Source: Candidatus Sumerlaeaceae bacterium
Lineage (GTDB): Bacteria; Sumerlaeota; Sumerlaeia; Sumerlaeales; Sumerlaeaceae
NCBI GenBank assembly: GCA_026418615.1
Contig: JAOAAY010000015.1
Coordinates: 17,206-81,205 of the forward strand
Direction of reading: 5' to 3'
Length of the DNA stretch: 64,000 nucleotides
In this document: piece after piece, positions 16,793 through 26,947 of the stretch
How the letters are laid out: each line of letters begins with the position of its first letter
Numbering within the stretch: position 1 is the stretch's first letter
Made by a program: the position numbers and the translations under genes
The notes under the pieces: model-generated
The model's database searches: none
What the model was told of the DNA's origin: nothing
Seen by the model: the letters and a program-made list of their open reading frames with translations, nothing else

Positions 16793-18520
16793 TTACCGGG
16801 CTAAGAGTTCGATCCGCCGCACCATAACGCCCAGTACGCGCGTATCTGTGGACTCGGGAGCATATTCGCTGGGAACCCACGCGGGCGATGTGTCCAGCGT
16901 AACCTGAACGACAGGCCCATCGCCAGCCGGGACAGCCAACTCAAGACGGTGCCACTCATGATCGCGCAGGCAGGCTGTGCCCACCGCGACCCCGTTGATG
17001 CGAATCATAACCGTTTGATGTTCTGCATCCACACGCGGATGTGTGCTGCGCAGTTCGATGGCGAGACAGGCTCGCCCGGACGGCCGTCGGAGAAATGCTT
17101 GAGCATGCTGTCCGGCCCAACGGTAAGTGCGCCCAGCCTCGAGTTCCGAGGCATACCACTCCCCGGCGAGGAAGGGTTCGGCTGTGGAATCCATGCATAG
17201 GCTGGCGGGGGCATCAGCGTAAAGTGTCTCGGTCATGTCATCCGGCCCGCTTGCCGTATTCGCGCGTCGTCGGATGGTCACCGTGACCGGCAGGTTGGCG
17301 ATGCCGCCCGCCTCGGGGGTGTCGGCCACCTCGAAAATGCGCGCATCGGTCCGATAGTCAAAATAATGTCCATCAGCCGTGTGGACGGCGAACGAGGCCG
17401 TGTAGGTGCCGCCGGTCAGATGAACGGGCATTTCGAAGGTGACTTCTGCCAAGTCGCCCGGGGCAGCCGGCTCGGTCGGCGTCTTGCGCAGATGGGTATT
17501 GGTGCCAAAAACCTCGAGGCCTGCGCGGTTGCGTATCATGACTCCAAAGACGGGGGCCTGCACGGGCGCGTCAAATCGCACGGTCATCCGGAAGGCTGTC
17601 GTTTGGCCGGGTGGGAGGCGCGGGATCTGGCCGGGTGGAGTGTCGCCGATGGAAATGTCCGTAATGCGAGCCTCGAACGATCCAAACCGGCGTTCTTGCG
17701 TCTCTCCGCCCGTTTCGACGGCGCCAATCTCGTGAAAGCGTGCGGGGAGTCGTCCGGTCGGCTGGCCGGTGGTCGTGAGGCGTTCGGCCACGCGGAGCAG
17801 ATAGTCGTGCACCACATCCCGCGGCGGGCCTTCCGCAACGATTCGTCCGCGGTCGAGCAGCACGGCCCGGTCGCAAACCTGCGCCACCATGTTGGTGTCG
17901 TGGCTGACGAAAACGATGGTGACGCCAGCCTCGCGCATTTCGCTGATGCGGCCTAAGCAGCGATGGGCGAAGACGGCATCGCCAACGGCGAGAGCCTCGT
18001 CCACCAAGAGGATGTCGGGCCGCGCACTGATGGCGAGGGCAAAAGCCAGCCGCACAAACATACCCGACGAGTAGGTTTTTACGGGCATGTCCATGTAGCG
18101 GCCGAGTTCGCAAAATGCGGCGATTTCATCGTACATAGTCTGGGCGTGGCCGGGCGGGAACCCCATCAGGGCGGCATTCATAAAAACATTTTCACGGCCG
18201 GTAAATTCGGGATGGAAACCCGTGCCCAACTCAATGATGGAGGCGACCGTGCCGGCCACCCGGACCTCGCCGGCGGTCGGCTGGACAATGCCCGCAAGAA
18301 TTTTGAGAAGGGTACTCTTGCCAGCCCCGTTTGGCCCGATGACTCCCAGCGCCGTGCCCCGGGGGACCGCCAGCGAGACGCTATCGAGGGCAACGAATTC
18401 GCGTTCCCCGCGCGGAGCCTCGCTCAGCAAGAGGCGACGCAAGCGGTCCCATGACCCGCGCGCGGCGGGGTAGCGCTTCGTCAGGCCGACGACTTCAACG
18501 GCAAGGCGTGCCTCAGACAT
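16793..18520 (-). CDS. Wzt-type glycan ABC transporter ATPase with Wzt_C and extra C-terminal beta-domain
   Basis: 575 residues from ATG 18520, chosen because it overlaps the permease stop by 8 bp. The ATPase half has Walker A GPNGAGKS, signature YSSGMFVRLAFALA, Walker B ILLVDEALAVGD and switch FVSHDT. From about residue 265 to 405 comes a Wzt_C-like carbohydrate-binding beta-sandwich (FGSFEARITDISIGD... FRMTVRFDAPVQAPVFGVMIRNRAGLEVFGTNT). After it lies an additional domain of about 130 residues (FLAGEWYASELEAGRTYRWAGQHAQAFLRRP... VMIRINGVAVGTACL), which resembles beta-sandwich modules attached to some glycosyltransferases. With the permease it exports an undecaprenyl-linked polysaccharide; Wzt_C usually recognises the glycan terminus. 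Confidence 0.88.
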   Translation of the reverse strand: MSEARLAVEVVGLTKRYPAARGSWDRLRRLLLSEAPRGEREFVALDSVSLAVPRGTALGVIGPNGAGKSTLLKILAGIVQPTAGEVRVAGTVASIIELGTGFHPEFTGRENVFMNAALMGFPPGHAQTMYDEIAAFCELGRYMDMPVKTYSSGMFVRLAFALAISARPDILLVDEALAVGDAVFAHRCLGRISEMREAGVTIVFVSHDTNMVAQVCDRAVLLDRGRIVAEGPPRDVVHDYLLRVAERLTTTGQPTGRLPARFHEIGAVETGGETQERRFGSFEARITDISIGDTPPGQIPRLPPGQTTAFRMTVRFDAPVQAPVFGVMIRNRAGLEVFGTNTHLRKTPTEPAAPGDLAEVTFEMPVHLTGGTYTASFAVHTADGHYFDYRTDARIFEVADTPEAGGIANLPVTVTIRRRANTASGPDDMTETLYADAPASLCMDSTAEPFLAGEWYASELEAGRTYRWAGQHAQAFLRRPSGRACLAIELRSTHPRVDAEHQTVMIRINGVAVGTACLRDHEWHRLELAVPAGDGPVVQVTLDTSPAWVPSEYAPESTDTRVLGVMVRRIELLAR

Positions 18521-19331
18521 CATCCGCAAATCGGCGGCGCGCATGCTGAAAGATGCGACGGCCCGCATCATGGAGTATGAGGGCGATGATCAGCAAGTAC
18601 AACAGACGCCCGGCGGACGGGAGCCGATGCGCGACGATCACATCGCGGTAGGCTGTCATCAGGTGGGCAACGGGATTGAGATCGAACCACCAGCGCGTCC
18701 ACGGTAAAGCGGCTTCGAGCGTCTTCTGTTCATACACGATCGGCGAACTCCAGAATAACACCTGAAGTCCGGCCATGAGGATCTGGGCCGTGTCGCGCAC
18801 GGCGACATTAAGAGAGGCGAGCAGGTAGGCGGGCCCTGTCATCAGCGCCACCTGAAGCAAAACGAGAGGCGGTAGGAGCACGAGGGAGACGGGGTGAAAT
18901 GCGCCGACAATTGCTGCAAAGATGAGAAACAAGACCATGGCCACCAGGAATGGCAGCAGTCCCGCAACGAGGCTGGCGGCCGGCAGGATTCCCACGGGAA
19001 AAGCCACACGGCGGATGAGCGAGGCGTTGCCGGTGATGGACTGGCATGCCCCCAGCAGGCTTTCGTTCATCCAGTTCCACGCCAGCAAGGCGGGGCAGAG
19101 GAAGACGGCGTAGTTGGCTGCATGGCCGCCAATGCTGACCGTGGCACCGCGAGTGAGCGTGGAGAAGACCGCGATGTACAGCATAAGGATGATGAGCGGG
19201 TGAATGACGGCCCAAAAGATCCCCATGGCTGATCCGGCGTAGCGGGCACGCAACTCGCGCGCAACGAACGACAGGAGCAGGCGGCGGTTCGCCGCAATTT
19301 CTCGCTCGATTGGAATGTGCCGGACAGTCAT
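18513..19331 (-). CDS. Wzm-type ABC-2 glycan exporter permease
   Basis: 272 residues from ATG 19331 (a TTG at 19361 is in frame). It belongs to the ABC-2 membrane family: an amphipathic N-terminal segment [32 protein letters not shown] followed by six TM helices, the standard Wzm/TagG layout, and length near the usual 260-290. It forms the pore through which the ATPase encoded downstream (overlap 8 bp) exports lipid-linked glycan across the inner membrane. No ribosome site is clear. The second Wzt-like gene at 34.1-35.3 kb has no permease of its own and might also use this one. Confidence 0.9.
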   Translation of the reverse strand: MTVRHIPIEREIAANRRLLLSFVARELRARYAGSAMGIFWAVIHPLIILMLYIAVFSTLTRGATVSIGGHAANYAVFLCPALLAWNWMNESLLGACQSITGNASLIRRVAFPVGILPAASLVAGLLPFLVAMVLFLIFAAIVGAFHPVSLVLLPPLVLLQVALMTGPAYLLASLNVAVRDTAQILMAGLQVLFWSSPIVYEQKTLEAALPWTRWWFDLNPVAHLMTAYRDVIVAHRLPSAGRLLYLLIIALILHDAGRRIFQHARRRFADDV

Positions 19332-19508
19332 CGTGTTTGTTTGTGCTGCACGCCTGCGCAAGGATCAACGGCGGAGGTGTGGCGGTGTCAACCGGCGGAT
19401 TGGCGTGCTGAGTCACAGAATAGGCTTAGACGCGCCGGCGGATTGGTGACGGATGCGGCAGGCGTGACCGCACCGGACATGGCATTTCAATCGCTGGGAA
19501 GGCTGGAC

Positions 19509-20495
19509 ATGGAGCAACGCGAATTAGGGCGCAGCGGACTGCGGGTTTCGGCGCTGGGTCTGGGGTGTATGGGGATGTCGGAGTTTTACGGACCCCGCAA
19601 CGACGAAGAGTCCACGGCGACTATTCATCGAGCGCTGGAACTTGGCATCACGCTGTTCGACACGGCCGACATGTACGGCCCGTGGCACAACGAGGAACTG
19701 GTCGGACGCGCCCTGGCCGGGCGACACGAGGGTGTCGTGGTGGCGACGAAATTCGGTTTTGTGCGCGGGGCGGACCCTATGGTGCGCAGCGTGAACGGTA
19801 GGCCCGAGTATGTCCGGCAGGCCTGTGAGGCAAGCCTGCGTCGTCTCCAGCGGGACACAATAGATTTATACTACCTTCATCGGGTGGACCCGGCCACTCC
19901 CATCGAAGAAACTGTCGGCGCCATGGCGGCGCTCGTACGCGAGGGAAAGGTGCGGTTCATCGGTTTGTCAGAGGTTTCTCCGGCTACGCTGCGCCGAGCC
20001 GCGGCGGTTCATCCCATAGCCGCGGTGCAATCGGAGTATTCCCTGTGGACGCGCGACCCGGAGGATGGCATTCTTGAGGCATGCCGTGAGGTGGGGGCCG
20101 GTTTCGTGGCATACAGCCCCTTGGGGCGCGGTTTCCTGACGGGTGAGATCAAAAATCCGGCAGATTTTGCGCCAGACGATTACCGGCGTCACCACCCGCG
20201 CTTTCTTGGTGAGAATTTCGAGCGCAACCTGCGACTGGTGGATGCGGTGCGCGACCTAGCGGCATCGAAGGGTTGTACGCCCGCTCAACTGGCACTGGCT
20301 TGGGTGCTGTCGCGCGGCAAGGACATTGTGCCCATTCCCGGCACGAAGCGGCGCAAGTATTTGGAGCAGAATGTGGCTGCGCTTGAAATCATGCTGACAG
20401 CGGCCGAGGTTGCAACTTTGGAGGCCATCGCTCCGAAGGGAGCAGCGGCCGGCGAGCGCTACCCCAAGCAGTTCATGGGGATGCTAAACGGATAA
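19509..20495 (+). CDS. Aldo/keto reductase
   Basis: 328 residues from ATG 19509 (ATG 19479 is an in-frame alternative). TIM-barrel NADP-dependent carbonyl reductase. The catalytic tetrad is visible: Asp in LFDTADMYG, Tyr of [10 protein letters not shown], Lys in VVATKFGF, His in YYLHRVDP. Cofactor residues follow near the C-terminus ([18 protein letters not shown]). It resembles the AKR13-like class ([17 protein letters not shown]). The physiological substrate is unknown. It is divergent from the Wzm/Wzt operon and convergent with the esterase gene. Confidence 0.92.
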   Translation: MEQRELGRSGLRVSALGLGCMGMSEFYGPRNDEESTATIHRALELGITLFDTADMYGPWHNEELVGRALAGRHEGVVVATKFGFVRGADPMVRSVNGRPEYVRQACEASLRRLQRDTIDLYYLHRVDPATPIEETVGAMAALVREGKVRFIGLSEVSPATLRRAAAVHPIAAVQSEYSLWTRDPEDGILEACREVGAGFVAYSPLGRGFLTGEIKNPADFAPDDYRRHHPRFLGENFERNLRLVDAVRDLAASKGCTPAQLALAWVLSRGKDIVPIPGTKRRKYLEQNVAALEIMLTAAEVATLEAIAPKGAAAGERYPKQFMGMLNG

Positions 20496-20575
20496 CAGCG
20501 AGCGCGACAGGCAGGCAGCATTGCAGTGCGCGGGCCGCGAATCCCTGTAAGGCTGGCCGGGCGACCGGGGAGCGA

Positions 20576-21799
20576 TTATGGCTGTTGGTCGCCCTGTTCA
20601 CGATCGCGCTTGCCGAACAGAAATTCCATGGGCTTGTCCAAGCGGGCTCGCCACGCGGCTTCGTTGTGATCGGCGCCGTCAAACTTATGCACGACAAAGT
20701 TACGCCCGATTTTGAGTCCCTGCGAAGTCAGCCAGTCGTTCACCCGTGACTGCAAGGGCTCGTACCTGGCGTCAATCCCAGTGGTGCCGTAGTCGAAATA
20801 AAGGGTAACGGTTGTTGGCACGGAACTATCGCGTGCAATTTCATCAAGGATCAACGGCGGTGCGCCGTCGAGGTCGCGCTGGCCGTTGAACGGCCAATGA
20901 GTCGAGACGCATCCGGCGCGACCAAAGGTTTCCGGGTGCTTCCAGCACAAATAGAAGGAGATCAGGCCACCCATGGACGAACCCATGGTGGCGGTATTTT
21001 CCGGGCCGGACAGAATGCGGTACTCTTTGCGGATGCGCGGCAGCAACTCTTCGATCAGGAATCGGGCGTAAGCCGGTCCCTCGTGCCACGGCGAGTACTC
21101 GAGCGCCCGATCGGCCGTGTTCCAAACGCCGACCACCACAGGCGGCTCGATGCGCCCGGCCTTAGCGAGGCGCACGATGCATTCGTCCACACCCCAATCC
21201 ACCCCCGTGTGGGCGATGCGCGGATCGAAAAGATTCTGTCCGTCGTGCATAACGAGGAGCGGAAAGCGCTTGTCCGGATTTTCATCGTACTCCGGCGGAA
21301 ACCAGACCGAGACATGACGACGGCGATTGAGATGCTTGGACTCCACATCGCGCATGATGATCAGCCGGCCCAACACTCCAGAGCCGACAATGTCATCCAA
21401 AAACTTGTCCGGACCTTGTTTGAATGCCGTCACGACAAATTCCACCTCCTTGTCCCGATCCGCCGCAATCACATGATTTCCCGGCACGCGCCCATCCTGA
21501 GTCAGAGCCTCAGTCTCCCACGAGCCAAGTGTAAACTTGAACTCGACGGTCGAACCGCGCGGTACGCTGAGGACCGCCGTGCGCGTGGTGCCGTCGCCCT
21601 TCAGTGGAAAACGGGCGGGATCCCACGGGCCCAGTTCTGGCAGGCTTCCGGGCATATAAACTGTGGGCGTTTGCGGCGGCACGCCGACCCGTACCGTCAG
21701 GGTGACAGTTGGCGTCGTGCTGTCGGCGCGCGCCGGCAGAGGCAGCAATATGGCCATCATCAGCGCCGGTACCAGCAAAACTTGGGCGTGAGGCATCAT
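20576..21799 (-). CDS. Secreted esterase (PF00756-type) with N-terminal CBM20-like domain
   Basis: 407 residues from ATG 21799 (second ATG at 21796). A signal peptide ends at about PARADS. Residues 30-125 look like a CBM20/starch-binding fold (VTLTVRVGVPPQTPTVYMPGSLPELGPWDPARFPL... STVEFKFTLGSWE). The catalytic domain is alpha/beta-hydrolase of the putative-esterase family: nucleophile Ser near residue 274 in TMGSSMGGLIS, His near 378 in DGADHNEAAWRAR, and the DGQNLFDP start motif. This architecture suits deacylation of starch- or glycan-linked substrates outside the cytoplasm. It is the last of four minus-strand secreted hydrolases; the gap to the S9 peptidase upstream is 37 bp, so one transcript is likely. 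Confidence 0.82.
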   Translation of the reverse strand: MMPHAQVLLVPALMMAILLPLPARADSTTPTVTLTVRVGVPPQTPTVYMPGSLPELGPWDPARFPLKGDGTTRTAVLSVPRGSTVEFKFTLGSWETEALTQDGRVPGNHVIAADRDKEVEFVVTAFKQGPDKFLDDIVGSGVLGRLIIMRDVESKHLNRRRHVSVWFPPEYDENPDKRFPLLVMHDGQNLFDPRIAHTGVDWGVDECIVRLAKAGRIEPPVVVGVWNTADRALEYSPWHEGPAYARFLIEELLPRIRKEYRILSGPENTATMGSSMGGLISFYLCWKHPETFGRAGCVSTHWPFNGQRDLDGAPPLILDEIARDSSVPTTVTLYFDYGTTGIDARYEPLQSRVNDWLTSQGLKIGRNFVVHKFDGADHNEAAWRARLDKPMEFLFGKRDREQGDQQP

Positions 21800-21836
21800 G
21801 AGTAGGGCACCTTCGTGAGGTCATCGTGTTGCAGGT

Positions 21837-23876
21837 TCATGGACCCTCAGGCGGGTCGCCGACAAGCAGTTGTTCGCGAAGGAAAAGCATGGCCGTGATG
21901 AGCGAATAGTCACGGTTTTCCTTTCGTGCGAAACCGTGGCCCTCGTTCAGAGCCAAGAGGTACCAGACTTCGCGTCCCTTGGCGCGAACGGCCTCGACAA
22001 TCTGCTCCGCCTCCGACTGGGGCACGCGCGGGTCGTTGCGTCCCTGCTGGACGAACAGGGCCGCCTCGATCTTGTCGGCGTGATAGAGAGGTGAAATGCG
22101 CTCCAAGACTGCGCGCACCGCCGGATCGCGCTCGTCGCCATATTCTGCGCGGCGGAGGTCGCGCCGGTACTCCTGCGTGTTCTGCAAAAATGTTGGGATG
22201 CTGCTGATGGCGACCACAGCAATGCCCGCCCGCACGCGGCCCGGATAGAAGGCGAGCGCGGCCAGCGACATATAGCCGCCGTATGAGCCGCCGTAAACTG
22301 CCACTCGTGCGGGGTCGAGTTCAGGTTGTTTTCCAATCCAATCGAGCGTCGCACCGATATCGGCAAGACTTGCCTCGCGCTTCACCCCGTCGTCTAAGGC
22401 AAGGAAAGCCTTTCCATATCCCGAGGATCCGCGCACATTGGGCATCAGCACCGCAATGCCAAGGTCATTGGCCAGAAGTTGGACCAGCGACGAGTAACCC
22501 GGGCGACTTTGGCTCTCTGGCCCGCCGTGAAAGATGACCAGCACGGGGCGCCGGGCTGAAGCACCGGCTGGTACGCGCGGCTTGTAGTAGATGGCAGGAA
22601 CCGTGACGCCATCGGTCGAGGGGTAGCGCACGACGACTGGGTTGACGAATTGGGAGGTGTCGAGGCCGCCAACCTCCGACCGGGTCCAGCGGACAACCTT
22701 GCCGCTGCGCAATTCAATGTGATAGATGTCCGACGGCGACCGCGGGGAATCGAGCGTGAAGAAGAGGCGTCCGGTGTTCTTGTCGGGAAAAAGCAGCGAT
22801 CCGACAATTCCCTCGGGAACAGTCAGTCGGCGGATGCGGCCGGTCCGGGGGTTCAGCAGGTGAGGCGTCCCGATGCCGTCTATGTTGGCTGTGAAGGCCA
22901 CGGCTGATCCGTCGCGAGCGACGGCAATGTCCTCGATATCCCAGGGGATATCCTTGGTGAGCGGCTGAGGCGTGGCGTCGGGTTTGGAGAGATCGAGGTA
23001 ATACAACTGGTTGAAATCGCTGTATCGGTCTGTGACCAGATAAACGCCTTTTCCGTCGGCCGAAAAAGCCGCACCGGCGACGCTTGCCGGCGGAGTCTTT
23101 GGCGTCAACTGGCGGCGCTCGCCGCTGTCCAGGTCGAGCAGATGCAAATCGGCGTCGCTGACGGACCGGTATTGGCCGACAAGCAATCGCCGCCCATCGG
23201 GCGAGAATCCGGCGGGAAACCAGGTACCCGACTCCTCTACGACGCGGCGGGCCGCGGCGGGGTTGGCGGTCTCAGCCACATAGACATCCATGTCGCGGCC
23301 GTTGCGCGCCGTGCTGAGGAAGGCCATGAGCCGGCCGTCAGGCGAGAACATCAGCCCCCCATGGCGGCTCTTGCCGTCGGTCAGCAGAGTCGCGCGTCCC
23401 GTCTTGCGGTCGAAACGGTAGATTTGGGAAAACTCATTGCCGCCGGTATCCTGCAAATAGAAAATAGTTTGAGGATCGCCCGGCATGAACGCGCCATTGT
23501 CCGTCGGTTCCTCATGGAAAGTCAGTTGGTGGCGCGCCCCCATGGGCATTTCGAGCAGGTGCAGTTGCGCTGTGTCGCCGAAGCGTGTTGTCATGAGAAC
23601 CTGCTGTCCGTCGGGGGTCACATCGAGCAGACCCGCGCTGCGCGCGTTGAGGTATTGCATGACACGGCGTCGCACCTCGGCCGGCACCTCGGGCACGCCG
23701 CTGACGAGCAGGTTTGCATTGCCCTCCACCTTGCGCATGCCTGCAATGGCAGAGACTGTTGTGCCGTTTTGCTCGTCGCTCAATTCCGATAACTCCTTGG
23801 CGATTCCGATTGCGCAGAGAGCGGCCAGGAAGGCCGCAACTGCGAGGCTCCGGAAAGTGACGCCCGTTTTGTTCAT
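21837..23876 (-). CDS. Secreted prolyl oligopeptidase-family (S9) serine peptidase
   Basis: 679 residues from ATG 23876; the frame opens further upstream but this Met begins a signal peptide (MNKTGVTFRSLAVAAFLAALCAIGIAKE). Residues about 70-400 form a WD/propeller-like gating domain with TolB-type repeats (VTPDGQQVLMTTRF, MFSPDGRLMAFLS, FSPDGRRLLVGQY). The catalytic domain has Ser near 528 in YGGSYGGYMS, Asp near 615 in QQGRNDPRVP and His near 644 in LNEGHGFARKENR. S9 enzymes cut short peptides after proline or basic residues and occur in peptide scavenging. It sits in the hydrolase cluster between GH20 and the esterase. Confidence 0.92.
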   Translation of the reverse strand: MNKTGVTFRSLAVAAFLAALCAIGIAKELSELSDEQNGTTVSAIAGMRKVEGNANLLVSGVPEVPAEVRRRVMQYLNARSAGLLDVTPDGQQVLMTTRFGDTAQLHLLEMPMGARHQLTFHEEPTDNGAFMPGDPQTIFYLQDTGGNEFSQIYRFDRKTGRATLLTDGKSRHGGLMFSPDGRLMAFLSTARNGRDMDVYVAETANPAAARRVVEESGTWFPAGFSPDGRRLLVGQYRSVSDADLHLLDLDSGERRQLTPKTPPASVAGAAFSADGKGVYLVTDRYSDFNQLYYLDLSKPDATPQPLTKDIPWDIEDIAVARDGSAVAFTANIDGIGTPHLLNPRTGRIRRLTVPEGIVGSLLFPDKNTGRLFFTLDSPRSPSDIYHIELRSGKVVRWTRSEVGGLDTSQFVNPVVVRYPSTDGVTVPAIYYKPRVPAGASARRPVLVIFHGGPESQSRPGYSSLVQLLANDLGIAVLMPNVRGSSGYGKAFLALDDGVKREASLADIGATLDWIGKQPELDPARVAVYGGSYGGYMSLAALAFYPGRVRAGIAVVAISSIPTFLQNTQEYRRDLRRAEYGDERDPAVRAVLERISPLYHADKIEAALFVQQGRNDPRVPQSEAEQIVEAVRAKGREVWYLLALNEGHGFARKENRDYSLITAMLFLREQLLVGDPPEGP

Positions 23877-23966
23877 GATGAACCAGCCCTGATGCAGGGT
23901 TGAGACCACGCGAAGAGATAGCCGCGCGAGCCTCGCAGCCTTCATCGGCCAAGGCGCCGCGTCCCG

Positions 23967-26861
23967 CTATTTTGCGCCACTGACTCCGAAGACGAGGAGC
24001 GCGCTGCCTTGGCGGTTCGAGACAAACTCCAGTGAGCGGATTTTCGTGCGCGGGTGCGGGTTTGACCAGATGTAGGCGTGAACGCAAACGGGCAGGTCGC
24101 GGTCGCGGCGCCAAAGGATAGGTGTTCGCTCGTTTGTCTCGGTGGAGTCGAGCGCATGGACGGTTTCGCCTGCCTCCCACGAGATCCGCGCGTGCGAGCC
24201 ATCGTCGTAGCGGACATTCGTCACGGCCAAGGCGGGCAGACGCGCGGCGCTCAGCGTGGCGGCCACGGCAAAGGTGAGTGTCGTCGCCGTGTCGCCTACG
24301 GGCAGTTCCACGCGTCCCGGCCACTCACCGGGCGGATTGAAGCGCCCCGCCAACAACAATGCGCGCGGTTGGCCGGCTACTCCGGCCAGTTGGAACATGA
24401 AGCGTCCCAAGGCCGCGCGACCCGTGGGGAAGTCGGCAAGGGCTTTCGTTGTGCGAAATCCCAACCACTCGCCGTTGTGCGGACGCAGGTCGAGTCGGGC
24501 GTGAGCGTCCAGGTTCAGCGTCCAGCCCGCTGCGCCGTTTCTCGGAAACAATTCGTTGCGCCAGAGACGGTTGAATTCCTCGATGTAATCGAACGGCACG
24601 GCTGCGGCATCGCGGTATCCGCCGGTCCAGGCCGCCTCTGCCGCGAGGATGTAGGCCGCGTATTGGCGCGGCTGCTCGCGCATCGAGCCTTCGTCGAACG
24701 AGAAACCGGCCCAAGTGGTCTGGAGTGTGCCCAGCGCGCGGCCGCGGGTGGTCCCTTCGTCTCGAGGGCGGGCGGCCTCTGTCGCCACCGCCTTCGCAAA
24801 GCGAACGATGTTTTCGGGTGCAAACCACGGTGCGCCGATCGTGTCGAACCCTTCGCCGCAGAATAAAAGTAGACTCGAGTATTTTTCCGGAACTACGGGG
24901 ATGTAATGCCAGTCTGTAATAATGATATCTTTCGACAGCCCGTCGCGGCGTTTGCGCGCTTCCTCGACGGTCTCGGCATTCAGGGCGTCGGGGCCCTCGC
25001 CCGGCCCCAGAAACAAATCGCCCCAGATCATGGTGCGGATACCCCGCGCGGCCAGAAAATTCCGGTAGTGTTCGATATCGTCGAGGATCAATTGCGTCAC
25101 GCCGCGAGCCCGCGCCGCCTCCCGCTTAGGAAAGCCCTCGTTCGTGATTTCGTCATGCCCGATGTGGATGAACCGGGGGCGCATGAGGGCGATGGCCTCG
25201 TCGTAGATGCCCTCGCAGATCCGATAGACCTCCGGGTTGGTGGCGTCGTAAGCATACGGGCGTTGCGGATCATCCGCAAGATGGCGGAAGGCGGGGTTGT
25301 CGAGAAGCCATTCGCTATGTCCGAAAGTGTTGATCAGCGGGATGATCTCCACATGCTGACGCTCCGCCTCGGAGATGACCGCCCGGGCATCGGCCAGTTC
25401 CATGCCAAAGGTTGTATGGTGGATTTCTGGTCGGATGGCCCATTTGATGTATTCGCACTGCCACACGAGGCGGTTGATTTTTAGCGCGCCCAAAATATCG
25501 CGGACCATGCGCACCTGCAGGTTGCGCGCGTTGCGACCAGAAAAAAAGTGGATACCGCGAAACGCCAGTACCGGCCAGTCGGTGATTTCACACCCGCGGG
25601 CAAAGGTGTCCCCTTGCTCGTGGCGCAACAACTGGCGGAATGTTTTGACCGCGTTGGCCAGGCCTTCCGTGGTGCCGGCCTCGAGTGTGGCCCCATCCAC
25701 CCCCACGCGCAGGCGGTACGCTTCGGGACGCGCGAGGTCGCCGGTCATTCCCGACGCCAGACGCAGGACGATCCCTGCTTGTTGCCTGCTGGCGGTTTTG
25801 CCGACCTGCGCTCTCACGCCGCAGACATCCTCGATGGCTTCAGCAGCCTCGCGCGCGAAGGGCTCGGCGTCCGCGCCGCCCTCAGCCCGCACACCAATGC
25901 CGTCACGCACAGTCAAATTGTAGCGTGACCATTTCACTCGTTTCGGCGTCGGGATGATCCGGTCTGGTGCCCGGTAAGGCAGCACGGCTTGCTCCAGCGC
26001 TACGGCTGCCACATCCGACTCCGCCGGTCGCTCGGTGCCCGTCGTGATCCCCGGCGTTGGTTCCGCCGCCGGCGGGAATCGCAAAGTCACCTCGTACGAA
26101 TGCATCTCTCCCGTCTTGAGCGGGGTCTCTAACACGGCCAGCCAGAAGAGCCAATTCGGTTCGCCCCAGACATTTTTACGGAAGTCCACGAATGCCAGCG
26201 GCAGCGAGCCGGAGGTTTCGATTTCGACGGGGCCCAGCCGCGAGTCGAGGCGCAGGGTCCGGAAACCCGAAACCAAAGTATTTTCATCTGCGCCGCCGGT
26301 TTTGGCGATGACAGGGACGCGGCCGGAGCCTTTTTCGCCGGACGGCATGACAAACGAGTACTCGCGCCCCGTCACCGAGGCTGGGAACACAGAACCGATG
26401 CGATCCTGAAGCAAGGCCGGGACATCGCTCGTCAGACGCGCTTGCACGCTGAATGTCACGGTGCGGTTGGCGGACAATGCGATGGTTTGCGTTCCTTCGA
26501 ACTCGTCGCGGCCGGCATGCAGCGGAATCACCAGCCGGCGCTTTTGTTCCGGCTCCGTCTCGGACTCCAACGAGGCGCGCGCCCGGGCGACATAGTTTTT
26601 GTCGTCCTCGTAGGCATAGTAGCGCGGGAACCAGACCACGGGCTTCACGACATAAAACCGCCCGTAGGACATGAAGGGCACACCATCCACAATAATAGTG
26701 GGACCGTCGGAGGTCCCCAGTTTGAGAGTGATGCCGTTCAGGTCAACGGACAGGGTGTCCGTGCTCTCCCATTCTGCTGCGGGGATGCCCGGTGCCGCGC
26801 CGAACAAGACCACGCAAACAATCGCACGCAAAAGCCTTGCGGCATTCCCGAGTCGAATCAT
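23967..26861 (-). CDS. Secreted glycoside hydrolase family 20 (beta-N-acetylhexosaminidase-like)
   Basis: 964 residues from ATG 26861, which opens a signal peptide (MIRLGNAARLLRAIVCVVLFGAAPGIPAAE) just after the GH13 stop. An N-terminal beta-domain of about 270 residues precedes the GH20b-like domain (RIIPTPKRVKWSRYNLTVRDGIGVRAEGG) and a TIM barrel beginning near residue 440 (FRGIHFFSGRNARNLQVRMVRDILGALKINRL). The catalytic pair Asp570-Glu571 lies in FIHIGHDE, the acid/base and substrate-assisted oxazoline mechanism of the family; TTWAGFSFDEG supplies barrel-end Trp. GH20 enzymes release GlcNAc/GalNAc from chitin oligomers, peptidoglycan or glycans. A C-terminal beta-rich region of about 200 residues may bind carbohydrate. 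Confidence 0.88.
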   Translation of the reverse strand: MIRLGNAARLLRAIVCVVLFGAAPGIPAAEWESTDTLSVDLNGITLKLGTSDGPTIIVDGVPFMSYGRFYVVKPVVWFPRYYAYEDDKNYVARARASLESETEPEQKRRLVIPLHAGRDEFEGTQTIALSANRTVTFSVQARLTSDVPALLQDRIGSVFPASVTGREYSFVMPSGEKGSGRVPVIAKTGGADENTLVSGFRTLRLDSRLGPVEIETSGSLPLAFVDFRKNVWGEPNWLFWLAVLETPLKTGEMHSYEVTLRFPPAAEPTPGITTGTERPAESDVAAVALEQAVLPYRAPDRIIPTPKRVKWSRYNLTVRDGIGVRAEGGADAEPFAREAAEAIEDVCGVRAQVGKTASRQQAGIVLRLASGMTGDLARPEAYRLRVGVDGATLEAGTTEGLANAVKTFRQLLRHEQGDTFARGCEITDWPVLAFRGIHFFSGRNARNLQVRMVRDILGALKINRLVWQCEYIKWAIRPEIHHTTFGMELADARAVISEAERQHVEIIPLINTFGHSEWLLDNPAFRHLADDPQRPYAYDATNPEVYRICEGIYDEAIALMRPRFIHIGHDEITNEGFPKREAARARGVTQLILDDIEHYRNFLAARGIRTMIWGDLFLGPGEGPDALNAETVEEARKRRDGLSKDIIITDWHYIPVVPEKYSSLLLFCGEGFDTIGAPWFAPENIVRFAKAVATEAARPRDEGTTRGRALGTLQTTWAGFSFDEGSMREQPRQYAAYILAAEAAWTGGYRDAAAVPFDYIEEFNRLWRNELFPRNGAAGWTLNLDAHARLDLRPHNGEWLGFRTTKALADFPTGRAALGRFMFQLAGVAGQPRALLLAGRFNPPGEWPGRVELPVGDTATTLTFAVAATLSAARLPALAVTNVRYDDGSHARISWEAGETVHALDSTETNERTPILWRRDRDLPVCVHAYIWSNPHPRTKIRSLEFVSNRQGSALLVFGVSGAK

Positions 26862-26947
26862 CGCCGTTGTCGTCAAAGTCCCCCTCCAAGCGAGCGTTTT
26901 GCGGGCATGCCAGCACCCTTCGCGGAGCATACGCGTTGGGCAAGTGG

